A DNA stretch of 64,000 bases from Saprospiraceae bacterium (GTDB lineage Bacteria; Bacteroidota; Bacteroidia; Chitinophagales; Saprospiraceae). The stretch is taken from assembly GCA_028279185.1 (NCBI GenBank), contig JANQSS010000325.1:1-64000 (forward strand). Direction: 5' to 3'. The notes under the pieces are model-generated. The model ran no database searches, was not told the DNA's origin, and saw only the letters and a list, made by a program, of their open reading frames with translations. A program made the translations under genes and the position numbers. Shown here piece by piece: positions 36,701 to 43,693 of this stretch; position 1 is the first letter of the stretch, and every line of letters begins with the position of its first letter.

Positions 36701-37426
36701 TGCTGGATTCGCGAGAATAAAACCATTATACAAGCTTATCCTCCAGTAAATAGTCCAGATAGTAAACCCTGTGAGGCTTCATTTTATCGACATCGTTTGT
36801 TCGATAACTATCGATACAAAGGTAGTGTATTATGGTTCTATATGTTGGTTAAGGTTCGTCTTGAAAAGTATTATGAAATATTTCATCGGCTAACTCCCAA
36901 AAAAGGACTTATCGTTGATATCGGGTGTGGCTACGGATTTATGTCCTATATGCTGCACTTATTATCCTCGGAAAGAGAGATAATTGGAATAGACTACGAT
37001 GTTACTAAAATAAATACAGCCCGTCATGCACCGGAGCGTAACAATAGAATTAATTTCATTGCAACCGATTTACGTGATTTTAACATCCCTGAGGCTGACG
37101 CTTTCATCGTAGCGGATGTGTTTCATTATTTACCCAGAATCGATCAAAAACCTTTATTCGACGCACTCGTCTATGGGCTGAAGCCAGGAGGTGTAATAAT
37201 CATAAGGGATGGTGATGCTGATATTGAGGCACGACATGGCAGCACGAAATGGACGGAAATATTTTCCACAGGTCTTGGGTTCAACAAGACAAAAAATCAA
37301 TTGAATTTTATCTCGTCTTCTACATTAAAAAATTGGGCAAGTGACCACAAATTGATCATGGCTATCGAGGAAACATCGGACAAAACCTCTAATTCCATCT
37401 TTACCTTTCGGCGGCAATCACATTAA
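33770..37426 (+). CDS. MMPL-type exporter / degenerate acyltransferase / SAM methyltransferase fusion
   Basis: A 1218-residue protein. Residues ~20-810 form an RND/MMPL exporter with two six-helix halves, each with a large periplasmic domain (ISIGIGSVLLGITLDYSLHVFTHYR; FIFGLGIDYSIFIMRGLLQRY). Residues ~1040-1215 are a class I methyltransferase (LIVDIGCGYGFMSYML, GIDYD, ADVFHYLP, LKPGGVIIIRD). The fusion matches the trifunctional MMPL/lysophospholipid acyltransferase/methyltransferase proteins of Bacteroidota aryl-polyene (flexirubin) clusters. The middle part (~815-1035) keeps the flanks (FIERIRYHYAK; FDNYRYKGSVLWFYMLVKVRLE) but lacks the HX4D and PEGTRS motifs. The likely role is transport and modification of a lipid or polyene product in the envelope. 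Confidence 0.85.
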   Translation: MSSIFQRLYDFFENRKNLLFGLMVALIVACVFLISRITLEEDISKIMPSDEGISAINEVFENSDFTDRLVILISDKNLDSNDRQPIKDYSETFANKIAANIDSSLIRDFIPQVDQGAFQSIFDELFNHIPLFLEEEDYEIIADRIQSDSVRNIIKGIYKSLLVPGSGFIKKYAFRDPLGMTTMPLERLQAFRYDENFIIDDGYLMTKDGRHLLLFINPAESSKETKNNSRLIRELDNVIGTMPQNKFAISYFGGVAVAVENAHQIRRDVTLTVSVAAIALLSLLFFFFRRLSTFFFLVIPTLLGGLCALAILTLCRGEVSIISIGIGSVLLGITLDYSLHVFTHYRKTSNTRQGLSDLSTSILVSSITTATAFLCLFFIRSEALHDLGFFAAVSVLFSAFFSLVVLPHLLPKKLIRNTSTFIDKLADFRTRYPRFLFLVILGMTVFFSCFITNVSFEDDLNKVNYMSEKLTEAEVNLSEITDVVKRGVMLLTKGNSLDEALTRAESIKERLTTLQRNEKIAGVVSVSAFLPTKIEQDKRIDRWNKFWTIERRSQTIELFADAAAEMGIKAQAFRGFERQLNKRFASIDLDQLDGLIDVVFAEFISARNSSSTVLTIARVNENQINTVYDNLSSYEDVHILDKSYLISRFIDVLKRDFDKLVLWSLILIFFILHGTYGSFELAIITFLPIAISWIWTLGIMHWFDLKFNIVNIIITSFIFGLGIDYSIFIMRGLLQRYQLGQQHLATYKTSIIMSALTTLIGIGVMIVAKHPALRSIASVSVIGISSVVILAFTIQPLLFSYLVYSRRHEKRLFPLTILRILRTIIFYTLLIIGIPILAIARVISTALFHPLMKKHAFIERIRYHYAKIVTLPIQGFAYPQFPALKDKLKIAYHNPAELMVIRSGLPNANLAFWPEENPSLVNWLCRPFFHISNVPIPNSVFLSFTNVRNNSMKNIESVEDCLNWRLLDGDKIMSRDHCWIRENKTIIQAYPPVNSPDSKPCEASFYRHRLFDNYRYKGSVLWFYMLVKVRLEKYYEIFHRLTPKKGLIVDIGCGYGFMSYMLHLLSSEREIIGIDYDVTKINTARHAPERNNRINFIATDLRDFNIPEADAFIVADVFHYLPRIDQKPLFDALVYGLKPGGVIIIRDGDADIEARHGSTKWTEIFSTGLGFNKTKNQLNFISSSTLKNWASDHKLIMAIEETSDKTSNSIFTFRRQSH

Positions 37427-37504
37427 TTCTTTTGTCCGATCGATCCAACGGTCTTTGTACATAAATGATCTTCAATGGTTTATGTATATAAAGAAAAAAA
37501 TTTT

Positions 37505-37512
37505 TATTTTTG
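37505..37512 (+). promoter_or_regulatory. Possible -7 box (TATTTTTG) of the 37568 gene
   Basis: Exact TAnnTTTG match 55 bases before the ATG, in an AT-rich 140-base gap. No TTG lies 17-23 bases upstream. It would give a leader of about 49 bases. Confidence 0.4.
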
Positions 37513-37567
37513 AGAATTCATGCGTTGGAAATGAATTACCTTAACATTAATTAAAAAAATAAATTAC

Positions 37568-38119
37568 ATGAAACAGTTTACTTTGCTACTTTTCGCAACA
37601 CTATGTATATGGATAGTTGGGCCTAATCACATCGAAGCACAAGAATATGAAGAAGGCACAATGGTCTTAAATGCCGGATTAGGTATTGGTGGTTATGGAG
37701 CACTTGGATTCGGATCTGTTGGTTTCAGCGGAAGCCTGGAACGTGGAATAAGGGAAACCGGCGATTTTGGCGTCATCGGTGCTGGTGCATACGTTGGGTA
37801 TAGAAGTGGAAATTATTCTTCTTTTGGCTTCACTTCAGATTGGAAACGTACCACTTTTGTTGTTGCTCCTAGAGCCACGTACCATTTTACGGTTATCGAC
37901 ATAGATGGTCTAGATGTGTATGCTGCGGTTCAAATCGATATAGTTTTTGGTAAGGACACCCACCCGAGTTCGAATATTAGCGACAATACATTTACAGACA
38001 TTCATCCAACATTGGTTGGCGCGGCTCGATACTACTTCTCAGAAAATTTGGCTGCGTTCGCTGAACTGGGTGCAAATAGTTTAACGACAATTACCGGAGG
38101 TATTTCGTTAAGGTTTTAA
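37568..38119 (+). CDS. Small outer-membrane beta-barrel protein
   Basis: A 183-residue protein with a signal peptide ending near HIEAQ (residue 25). Glycine-rich strands follow (VLNAGLGIGGYGALGFGSVGFSGSLERG, GVIGAGAYVGYRSG) and the protein ends in TTITGGISLRF, a typical C-terminal barrel strand. It resembles the 8-stranded OmpX/OmpW-like barrels of Bacteroidota. It lies between the MMPL fusion and the flavoprotein but has its own probable promoter and a strong terminator. No specific function is visible. Confidence 0.7.
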   Translation: MKQFTLLLFATLCIWIVGPNHIEAQEYEEGTMVLNAGLGIGGYGALGFGSVGFSGSLERGIRETGDFGVIGAGAYVGYRSGNYSSFGFTSDWKRTTFVVAPRATYHFTVIDIDGLDVYAAVQIDIVFGKDTHPSSNISDNTFTDIHPTLVGAARYYFSENLAAFAELGANSLTTITGGISLRF

Positions 38120-38140
38120 GACCCATTTGGCAATAAGAAT

Positions 38141-38183
38141 AATACGGGATTTCATGTCACAGTGAAATCCCGTATTTTTATTT
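38141..38183 (+). terminator. Strong Rho-independent terminator directly before the flavoprotein gene
   Basis: Perfect 13-bp stem AATACGGGATTTC (38141-38153) / GAAATCCCGTATT (38164-38176) with a 10-base loop, followed by TTTATTT. It ends the beta-barrel gene, yet the flavoprotein coding sequence begins about 20 bases later. Confidence 0.92.
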
Positions 38184-38195
38184 AAACAATTTCAA

Positions 38196-39428
38196 ATCAA
38201 ACACATTGTCGTCATAGGAGGGGGCCCGGCAGGGGCCACTGTAGCCACCCTGTTAGCTAAACAGGGCCATACGGTTGGTATGTTCGTAAATGATCACCGG
38301 CCAGATTTAATTGTAGGCGAATCTCTTTTACCAGCAGTCATACCAATGCTTCGGACCTTGGGTGTAGAAGAAAGCGTAAAGAAACATTCGACATATAAAC
38401 CCGGAGCAACAATTGTCCTAAGTCCAGACATGGAAGCGTCATTTAATTTTAGCCTCGCAAAAACCGATAATCAATACGCTTACAATGTTCCTCGAAATAA
38501 ATTCGACGAAATTTTATTAAAAGCCGCTATTGATTCCGGCGTTGAAATATTTCATGCTGCCGGTGATATCCAAGAAGTAACCGATTTTGAAAACGTTCGC
38601 CTGTCTGATCGTGCAATCCGAGCCACCAATGATTACTTCGGAGGCGTAATAGACTTTATCATTGATGCTTCGGGTAGAAAAAGATTGTTTCAAAAGAAAA
38701 TGGACTTACCGTCCACAGGAGGAGAGCGAAAGGACCTCGCTCTATTCGCGCACCACAAAGGAGTAAAACTTTCGTCCAAAGGTAACATTCATGTCGATCG
38801 ACTGGAAAAAGGATGGGCTTGGCGAATTCCACTCCCTCAAAAAGTTTCGGTTGGTATTGTAACTTCTCCCGAACATTTAGTCAGTTATGGAAATGGCCGG
38901 ATAGAGCAATATGAAAATTTCTTAAAGGATGACCCTTTTTTGAGGCCGTTGACCAGCAATTCAAATCGAATTTCTGACGTACTATCCTATACAAATTATC
39001 AATGGCAGTCTGAGAAATTATTTGGCAAAAATTGGGCATTAGTAGGGGATGCCGCTGGGTTTATAGATCCAGTGTTTTCAACTGGATTGTTTTTGGCTAT
39101 GGATGGTGCATTTCGATTGGCAACAACTTTTAGCAGCGATATACATGCAACTTTAGAAAAGTATGAGCGCGAATGGTTGAATGAATTAATGGCTTGGACT
39201 TCAATAATTGACACCTGGTATGACGGCCGACTTCTTTCTTTATTTGAAATGGGGCAAAAGAGACGTAATACGGTTGTCGGAAAGTTAATAAACCGTCACG
39301 TCACGAAGCATGTGACGAGAATTTTTACTGGAGAAATTAATTACCGGAGTTATAGCCACAAACTCATGAATTTCATGACGTCCTACGCCATAAATTCGAA
39401 AGCATCAGAAGCTTTGCGTATCAGGTAA
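38196..39428 (+). CDS. FAD-dependent oxidoreductase of the halogenase-like family, non-canonical start
   Basis: About 410 residues. The first ATG in frame (38280) lies after the dinucleotide-binding motif: upstream codons read KHIVVIGGGPAGATVATLLAKQG, which must be part of the protein. No ATG, GTG or TTG exists between the in-frame stop at 38163 and 38280. The best start is ATC 38196 (giving xKHIVVIGGGPAG) or ATT 38205. Further motifs are GESLLPAVIPMLRTLG, WAWRIP (the halogenase WxWxIP form) and GDAAGFIDPVFSTGLFLA. Close relatives accompany the MMPL fusion in aryl-polyene clusters, so the two may act on one product. Halogenation itself is unproven. The start is uncertain; the frame is intact otherwise. 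Confidence 0.75.
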   Translation: MKHIVVIGGGPAGATVATLLAKQGHTVGMFVNDHRPDLIVGESLLPAVIPMLRTLGVEESVKKHSTYKPGATIVLSPDMEASFNFSLAKTDNQYAYNVPRNKFDEILLKAAIDSGVEIFHAAGDIQEVTDFENVRLSDRAIRATNDYFGGVIDFIIDASGRKRLFQKKMDLPSTGGERKDLALFAHHKGVKLSSKGNIHVDRLEKGWAWRIPLPQKVSVGIVTSPEHLVSYGNGRIEQYENFLKDDPFLRPLTSNSNRISDVLSYTNYQWQSEKLFGKNWALVGDAAGFIDPVFSTGLFLAMDGAFRLATTFSSDIHATLEKYEREWLNELMAWTSIIDTWYDGRLLSLFEMGQKRRNTVVGKLINRHVTKHVTRIFTGEINYRSYSHKLMNFMTSYAINSKASEALRIR

Positions 39429-39432
39429 AAAC

Positions 39433-39468
39433 AAAAAAAAAGCCGAGAATTAATTTTCCCGGGCTTTT
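39433..39468 (-). terminator. Terminator overlapping the end of the HTH gene
   Basis: On the minus strand AAAAGCC (39468-39462) pairs with GGCTTTT (39444-39438), with an inner GGGAA/TTCTC helix and an AATTAA-type loop, then eight T. The stop codon of the HTH gene (39450) lies inside the hairpin. It may also serve the convergent flavoprotein gene, whose stop is 10 bases away. Confidence 0.75.
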
Positions 39469-39707
39469 GATTCGTCTATTATACGGAGGGCAGCTTTCAA
39501 TATTGCTTCGTCCTCCAAGTGGACAATTCCACCTCGTGGCCCTGGTTGAACATGTCGATCGACGACATCTCCGGTTTCCAGTTTATTTGCACCGAAGTAA
39601 TTTCTTACTGTTTGCTCAGATATGTTTAGTTCATTAGCAATACGGCTCACACTACCAGTAGGGAGCGTATGCTTTATCCGGCGCAATTCTTCCATGGTTA
39701 TATTCAT
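39450..39707 (-). CDS. Small helix-turn-helix DNA-binding protein
   Basis: An 85-residue protein. Residues ~1-40 read as a helix-turn-helix of the resolvase/homeodomain-like kind: MEELRRIKHTLPTGSVSRIANELNISEQTVRNYFG. A basic PGPRGGIVHLED turn and a C-terminal helix follow. Such short proteins occur widely in Bacteroidota but I know no characterised one. It is a monocistronic gene with its own terminator. The target is unknown; the convergent flavoprotein is one candidate only by closeness. Nothing else is recognisable in 39708-39934. Confidence 0.7.
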   Translation of the reverse strand: MNITMEELRRIKHTLPTGSVSRIANELNISEQTVRNYFGANKLETGDVVDRHVQPGPRGGIVHLEDEAILKAALRIIDESKAREN

Positions 39708-39934
39708 AATCGGAAATATGTTTGTTAGGAATAGATTGGAAATTTAGTAGTTTCAATTGATGTAACAAAATTTTGCAGAAGAAAATTTCATTAGAGTCTT
39801 TCTTTTTAAAATAGACGATGCTACCGCTTATTTTTGTTTCATCTCTCCGATTGTCAGTTATTTACATATTCACCATAGTACTTGTTCATTGAAGGGCAAT
39901 CAAAGTAAAACCAACAATAGACCGAACCAATAGA

Positions 39935-41050
39935 TTACTCCAAAAACTCCGACAAGGGCGTATAGTCGAGATTAAACGCATCAGCCACTGCCTTGTATAC
40001 CACCTTACCGTCAATAACATTTAGTCCCAAACTAAGTGGCTTATTCTCTTGACAAGCTTTGCGCCATCCTTTGTTAGCCAGCTGAATGGCATAAGGTAAT
40101 GTGGCATTGGTTAACGCAATCGTAGACGTATACGGAACAGCGCCTGGCATATTTGCCACACTGTAGTGAACGACATCGTCAATGATGTAAATAGGGTCTG
40201 CATGTGTTGTAGGTTTCGTCGTTTCAAAACATCCGCCCTGATCGACAGCGACATCGACCATAACGGTACCCGCTCGCATAGTTTTCAACATGTCTTTCGA
40301 AATAAGTGAAGGAGCTTTTGCTCCCGGTATAAGAACAGCACCAACAATAAGGTCGTGATCCTTAATCAATTCTCGAACGGTGTATTCATTGGAATACAAT
40401 GTGCGAACGTTAGCTGGCATTACATCGGCCAAATATCGCAGTCTACTTAAATTAATATCAAGGATGGTCACCTGTGCACCAAGACCGGCTGCCATCTTTG
40501 CAGATTGTGTTCCGACAACACCTCCTCCTAAAATCAAGACTTTTGCCGGTGAAACACCAGGAACTCCTCCTAATAAAATACCTCGCCCCTTTTGCGGTTT
40601 CTCTAAATATTTAGCACCCTCCTGAACAGCCATTCGACCTGCCACCTCGGACATCGGAACCAAGAGCGGTAAAGACCGATCGGCAAGTTCGACCGTCTCA
40701 TACGCCAAACATGTTGCACCACTTTCTATCATTGCATGCGTGAGCGGCTCATAGCTGGCAAAATGAAAATAGGTAAAAACCAACTGGCCTTCTTTGATCA
40801 ATTTGTATTCAGGTTCAATTGGCTCCTTAACTTTAATGATCATCTCGGCCTTTGCGTAAACGTCTTCAATTGTTGGTAATATTTTCGCACCACTCTGAAT
40901 ATATTTTTCGTCTTCGAATCCGCTACCATCACCGGCCGACGACTGTATATATACATCATGACCTTGTTTAACCAGTTCTAATGCGCCTGCAGGTGTTATG
41001 GCTATTCTATTCTCATCTGTTTTTATTTCTTTCGGGACTCCAATGATCAT
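39935..41050 (-). CDS. ald: Alanine dehydrogenase
   Basis: A 371-residue protein of normal Ald length. It begins MIIGVPKEIKTDENRIAITPAGA and has VKVKEPIEPEY (IIKVKEPIEPEY), the NAD site KVLILGGGVVGTQSAKMAAGLGAQVTILD, and VDVAVDQGGCFETTKPTTHADPIY with the active-site His and Asp region. It interconverts L-alanine and pyruvate with ammonium and NAD in the cytoplasm. It is monocistronic. The upstream gap holds a terminator on the same strand, which separates it from any transcript coming from mqnD. Confidence 0.97.
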   Translation of the reverse strand: MIIGVPKEIKTDENRIAITPAGALELVKQGHDVYIQSSAGDGSGFEDEKYIQSGAKILPTIEDVYAKAEMIIKVKEPIEPEYKLIKEGQLVFTYFHFASYEPLTHAMIESGATCLAYETVELADRSLPLLVPMSEVAGRMAVQEGAKYLEKPQKGRGILLGGVPGVSPAKVLILGGGVVGTQSAKMAAGLGAQVTILDINLSRLRYLADVMPANVRTLYSNEYTVRELIKDHDLIVGAVLIPGAKAPSLISKDMLKTMRAGTVMVDVAVDQGGCFETTKPTTHADPIYIIDDVVHYSVANMPGAVPYTSTIALTNATLPYAIQLANKGWRKACQENKPLSLGLNVIDGKVVYKAVADAFNLDYTPLSEFLE

Positions 41051-41388
41051 AAGGCTGTTGATTTTTGCCGAAATATAGGAATATTAGCGCAACGATATAC
41101 TGGTATTTTTCATAGCATAAAGAGTTGAAATAAGTTACCACTGATGGCCATATCCAAACAAAAAAAGACGCCCTCGAAGGAGAACGCCTTTCACATAACT
41201 AAGTTAATACTAAGACCTAAAACGATCTTATCATGAGTTGGTTTACTGTTCATGAGTGAGACCCCATGATCGATTACTGACGCTAAGATATTATATATTA
41301 CAAAAAATCATAACTTTTTACTTATTGATTTTTAACATTTTATAAATTACAATTTTATACAAAGTATTATTTACTGTTTTTTAGTCAT
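41051..41388. other. Gene-free stretch with an orphan minus-strand terminator
   Basis: About 340 bases between mqnD and ald. It contains the terminator at 41160-41188 about 200 bases beyond the mqnD stop, and a more GC-balanced block (41190-41290) with two CATGAGT copies and a related CCATGATCG. This could be a long mqnD 3' end or a small RNA. I find no coding frame in it. Confidence 0.5.
41160..41188 (-). terminator. Rho-independent terminator (orphan)
   Basis: On the minus strand GGCGTTCTC (41188-41180) pairs over 9 bp, with three G-T pairs, with GAGGGCGTC (41175-41167). The loop is CTTC and seven T follow. The nearest upstream gene on that strand, mqnD, stops 200 bases earlier. Confidence 0.75.
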
Positions 41389-42210
41389 TTATACAACAGA
41401 AAATTGCTTATACGTATTATTTTTTTCGTTAATTACTGCAAACATAGCTTGAATGGCGGCAATTCCTTCTGCGCCAAGCGACTTGGAATATGTATTAACA
41501 AACATGTCGACGTGTGATCTAATGACCACTTCATCCAGCTCTTGGGCGTATCGCTTTATAAAAGGCAAGACTTGTTCATAGTGCTCATCCGCAAAGATTA
41601 TACTTCGCCTTATCAACTCACTAAGCTGTGCCTTATATACTTTCTCTAAGTCACGACGTACCGCAAAACCCCCGAGCGGAATTGGTGATCCGGTTTGATT
41701 TTCCCATATCTCACCCAGGTCAGCTAACAGATGAAATCCACGTTTAGCGTATAAAAAGCGTGTCTCATGGATAATTACTCCAACGTCAATTTGATCTCCG
41801 GCCAATGCTGCTTCTATATCCGAAAACAGCATGGGAACTAGCCGATGCACACGCGGAAAGGCAAATTGCAATAAAAACGTGGCCGTTGTATGCAGCCCGG
41901 GCACACCAATGCGAAGGCTTTCAATATCATCTAAATTTATCGCTGACTTACAAATCAACAACGGCCCATTTCCACGTCCAAGCGCAGCACCCGAACTCAA
42001 CAAATCATAATCATCACAAACATCAAAGAAAGTACGAAACGACAATTTAGTTATGTCCATAGCCCCAATCTTAGCGGCTTGATTCAATTCTTCAACATCC
42101 AGAATATGTTGCTCAAAATGAAAATCATGAACCAGTGCTTCCGGATGCAACAAGGCGAATAGCATGTAGGTATCATTGGGGCATGGCGAAAAACCAAGTT
42201 TCAATTTCAT
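41389..42210 (-). CDS. mqnD: 1,4-dihydroxy-6-naphthoate synthase
   Basis: A 273-residue protein from ATG 42210 (MKLKLGFSPCPNDTYMLFALLH); the frame continues 51 bases upstream but would run into the divergent gene. It has the periplasmic-binding-protein-like fold with the family start, LDVEELNQAAKIGAMDITKLSF, PLLICKS, IGVPGLHTTATFLLQFAFP and GVIIHETRFLY. MqnD converts cyclic de-hypoxanthine futalosine to dihydroxynaphthoate in the futalosine menaquinone pathway. MqnA is a relative, but the SPCPNDTYMF-type start and GxxTTA form fit MqnD. No other mqn gene is adjacent. Confidence 0.9.
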   Translation of the reverse strand: MKLKLGFSPCPNDTYMLFALLHPEALVHDFHFEQHILDVEELNQAAKIGAMDITKLSFRTFFDVCDDYDLLSSGAALGRGNGPLLICKSAINLDDIESLRIGVPGLHTTATFLLQFAFPRVHRLVPMLFSDIEAALAGDQIDVGVIIHETRFLYAKRGFHLLADLGEIWENQTGSPIPLGGFAVRRDLEKVYKAQLSELIRRSIIFADEHYEQVLPFIKRYAQELDEVVIRSHVDMFVNTYSKSLGAEGIAAIQAMFAVINEKNNTYKQFSVV

Positions 42211-42215
42211 TCCTT

Positions 42216-42223
42216 TATTTTTG
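42216..42223 (+). promoter_or_regulatory. Possible -7 box (TATTTTTG) between mqnD and the pseudouridine synthase
   Basis: Matches TAnnTTTG and lies in the 16-base gap between the divergent start codons, 3 bases before GTG 42227. Any promoter of either gene must overlap coding sequence here. No TTG partner is evident. Confidence 0.3.
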
Positions 42224-42226
42224 CAT

Positions 42227-42928
42227 GTGCCTGCTAATATCGATATACTTTTTGAGGACAATCATCTGCTGCTAATCAATAAGCCAGCAGGAATTCCATC
42301 GCAAAGTGATTTAACCCTAGATGACAGCGCACTTGATCTGGCTAAATCATACATTAAAAAAGAATACAAAAAACCAGGAAATGTTTTCGTAGGCTTGACA
42401 CATCGACTGGACCGACCTGTCAGCGGTCTATTAATGTTATGTAAGACAAGCAAGGCACTAGCTCGAATGTCGCAACAATTTAAAAATCGTACAATTGAAA
42501 AATCTTATCTCGCAATCGTCGATAACATCGTTGAAAAGCAATTTTATCACCTTGAGAATTATTTAATAAAAGATCGAAAAAAAAATATTGCACGTGTTGT
42601 TTCCAAGGCCACAAAAAATGCAAAGCATGCCGAGATGTATGTAGAAAAAATGTCTGCATTTGGTGGTGCGACACTTTTGTGCATAAAACCCGTAACAGGG
42701 CGATCCCATCAGATTCGCGTTCAGCTTTCTAGTATTGGGCTCCCTATCATTGGCGATGTAAAGTACGGCGGCAACAGGCATGTTAATCGACGCGCTATCT
42801 GTTTGCACAGTCATATGCTGTCTTTTGATCACCCCGTTAAAAAAAACCGTATCACTATTCATTGTATGCCCTACCAACACCATTGGAATCCTTTTGGTCA
42901 GCTGCTGGCACGAATACCGAATCAATGA
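42227..42928 (+). CDS. RluA-family pseudouridine synthase
   Basis: About 233 residues from GTG 42227 (VPANIDILFEDNHLLLINKPAG); a TTG at 42221 is also possible, while the farther ATG at 42176 would overlap mqnD. Motifs are LLINKPAGIPSQ, the catalytic GLTHRLDRPVSGLLMLCKT, KSYLAIV and the C-terminal VTGRSHQIRVQLSSIGLPIIGDVKYGG. It isomerises a uridine in rRNA or tRNA; the site cannot be told. There is no S4 domain. It lies 39 bases upstream of ubiE. Confidence 0.92.
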   Translation: MPANIDILFEDNHLLLINKPAGIPSQSDLTLDDSALDLAKSYIKKEYKKPGNVFVGLTHRLDRPVSGLLMLCKTSKALARMSQQFKNRTIEKSYLAIVDNIVEKQFYHLENYLIKDRKKNIARVVSKATKNAKHAEMYVEKMSAFGGATLLCIKPVTGRSHQIRVQLSSIGLPIIGDVKYGGNRHVNRRAICLHSHMLSFDHPVKKNRITIHCMPYQHHWNPFGQLLARIPNQ

Positions 42929-42967
42929 GGATTCAGTGCATAAAAGTGTACTTTTGCGCTCCATATT

Positions 42968-43693
42968 ATGGGTAAAACCGTACAACCATATCAGGACGAT
43001 CGATCCAAAAAATCGCAGATCAAACACATGTTTGACAACATAGCGCATCGCTACGATTTTCTCAATCATTTCTTGTCGGTTGGAATTGACCATTCATGGC
43101 GAAAAAAAGCTGTTCGTCAGCTTCGTGAGTTAGCCCCATCGAAAATATTGGACATGGCAACTGGTACGGGTGATCTCGCTATAGCCTTACAAAAGGCCTT
43201 TCCTGATGCTGAGGTAGACGGCATAGACCTATCACCAGGAATGATAGCTGTTGGAAATGAAAAGTTGCAACGAAAAAAACTATTAAACATTACATTGAAG
43301 GTCGGCGATGCCGAAGACCTCGACATTCCGTCAAATACGTACGATGGCGTAACCGTGGGATTTGGTGTTCGCAATTTTGAAAACCTGCAAGTCGGATTAC
43401 GCGAATTGCACCGTGTACTTCGACCAAAAGGCCGGCTTGTTGTTCTTGAATTTTCGCAACCCCGCGGATTTCTTTTTCGTCCTTTGTTTATGTTTTACTT
43501 TAAAAACATACTTCCCTTATATGGAAAATTTGTTTCCAAAGACCCGAAAGCGTACACGTATTTATTCGAATCCGTTCAACGTTTTCCTGCTTACGAAGAT
43601 TTTATGAATGAATTGCAATCCGCAGGATTCAATGCACGTTATTACAAACAACTAACCTTTGGTGTATGCTGTCTTTACGTCGCGGACAAATAA
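42968..43693 (+). CDS. ubiE: Demethylmenaquinone methyltransferase
   Basis: A 241-residue SAM methyltransferase. The family pattern is complete: HMFDNIAHRYDFLNHFLSVGIDHSWRKKAV, ILDMATGTGDLAIAL, GIDLSPGMIAVG, VTVGFGVRNFENL, RVLRPKGRLVVLEFSQP. It carries out the last step of menaquinone synthesis, methylating the naphthoquinone ring. The organism appears to use only menaquinone, so the MenG role is likely. Its 3' end overlaps porT by 28 bases, a pairing seen across Bacteroidota. Confidence 0.96.
   Translation: MGKTVQPYQDDRSKKSQIKHMFDNIAHRYDFLNHFLSVGIDHSWRKKAVRQLRELAPSKILDMATGTGDLAIALQKAFPDAEVDGIDLSPGMIAVGNEKLQRKKLLNITLKVGDAEDLDIPSNTYDGVTVGFGVRNFENLQVGLRELHRVLRPKGRLVVLEFSQPRGFLFRPLFMFYFKNILPLYGKFVSKDPKAYTYLFESVQRFPAYEDFMNELQSAGFNARYYKQLTFGVCCLYVADK

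Noticed and set aside
38196-38280. Frameshift or pseudogene in the flavoprotein
   Set aside because: The frame is continuous from 38166 to the stop and all later motifs are intact; only a usual start codon is missing, so a non-canonical start or start-codon mutation explains it better than a frameshift.
42563-43093. 176-codon minus-strand frame across the pseudouridine synthase and ubiE junction
   Set aside because: Both plus-strand genes have complete family motifs there; the antisense frame has no protein-like features.
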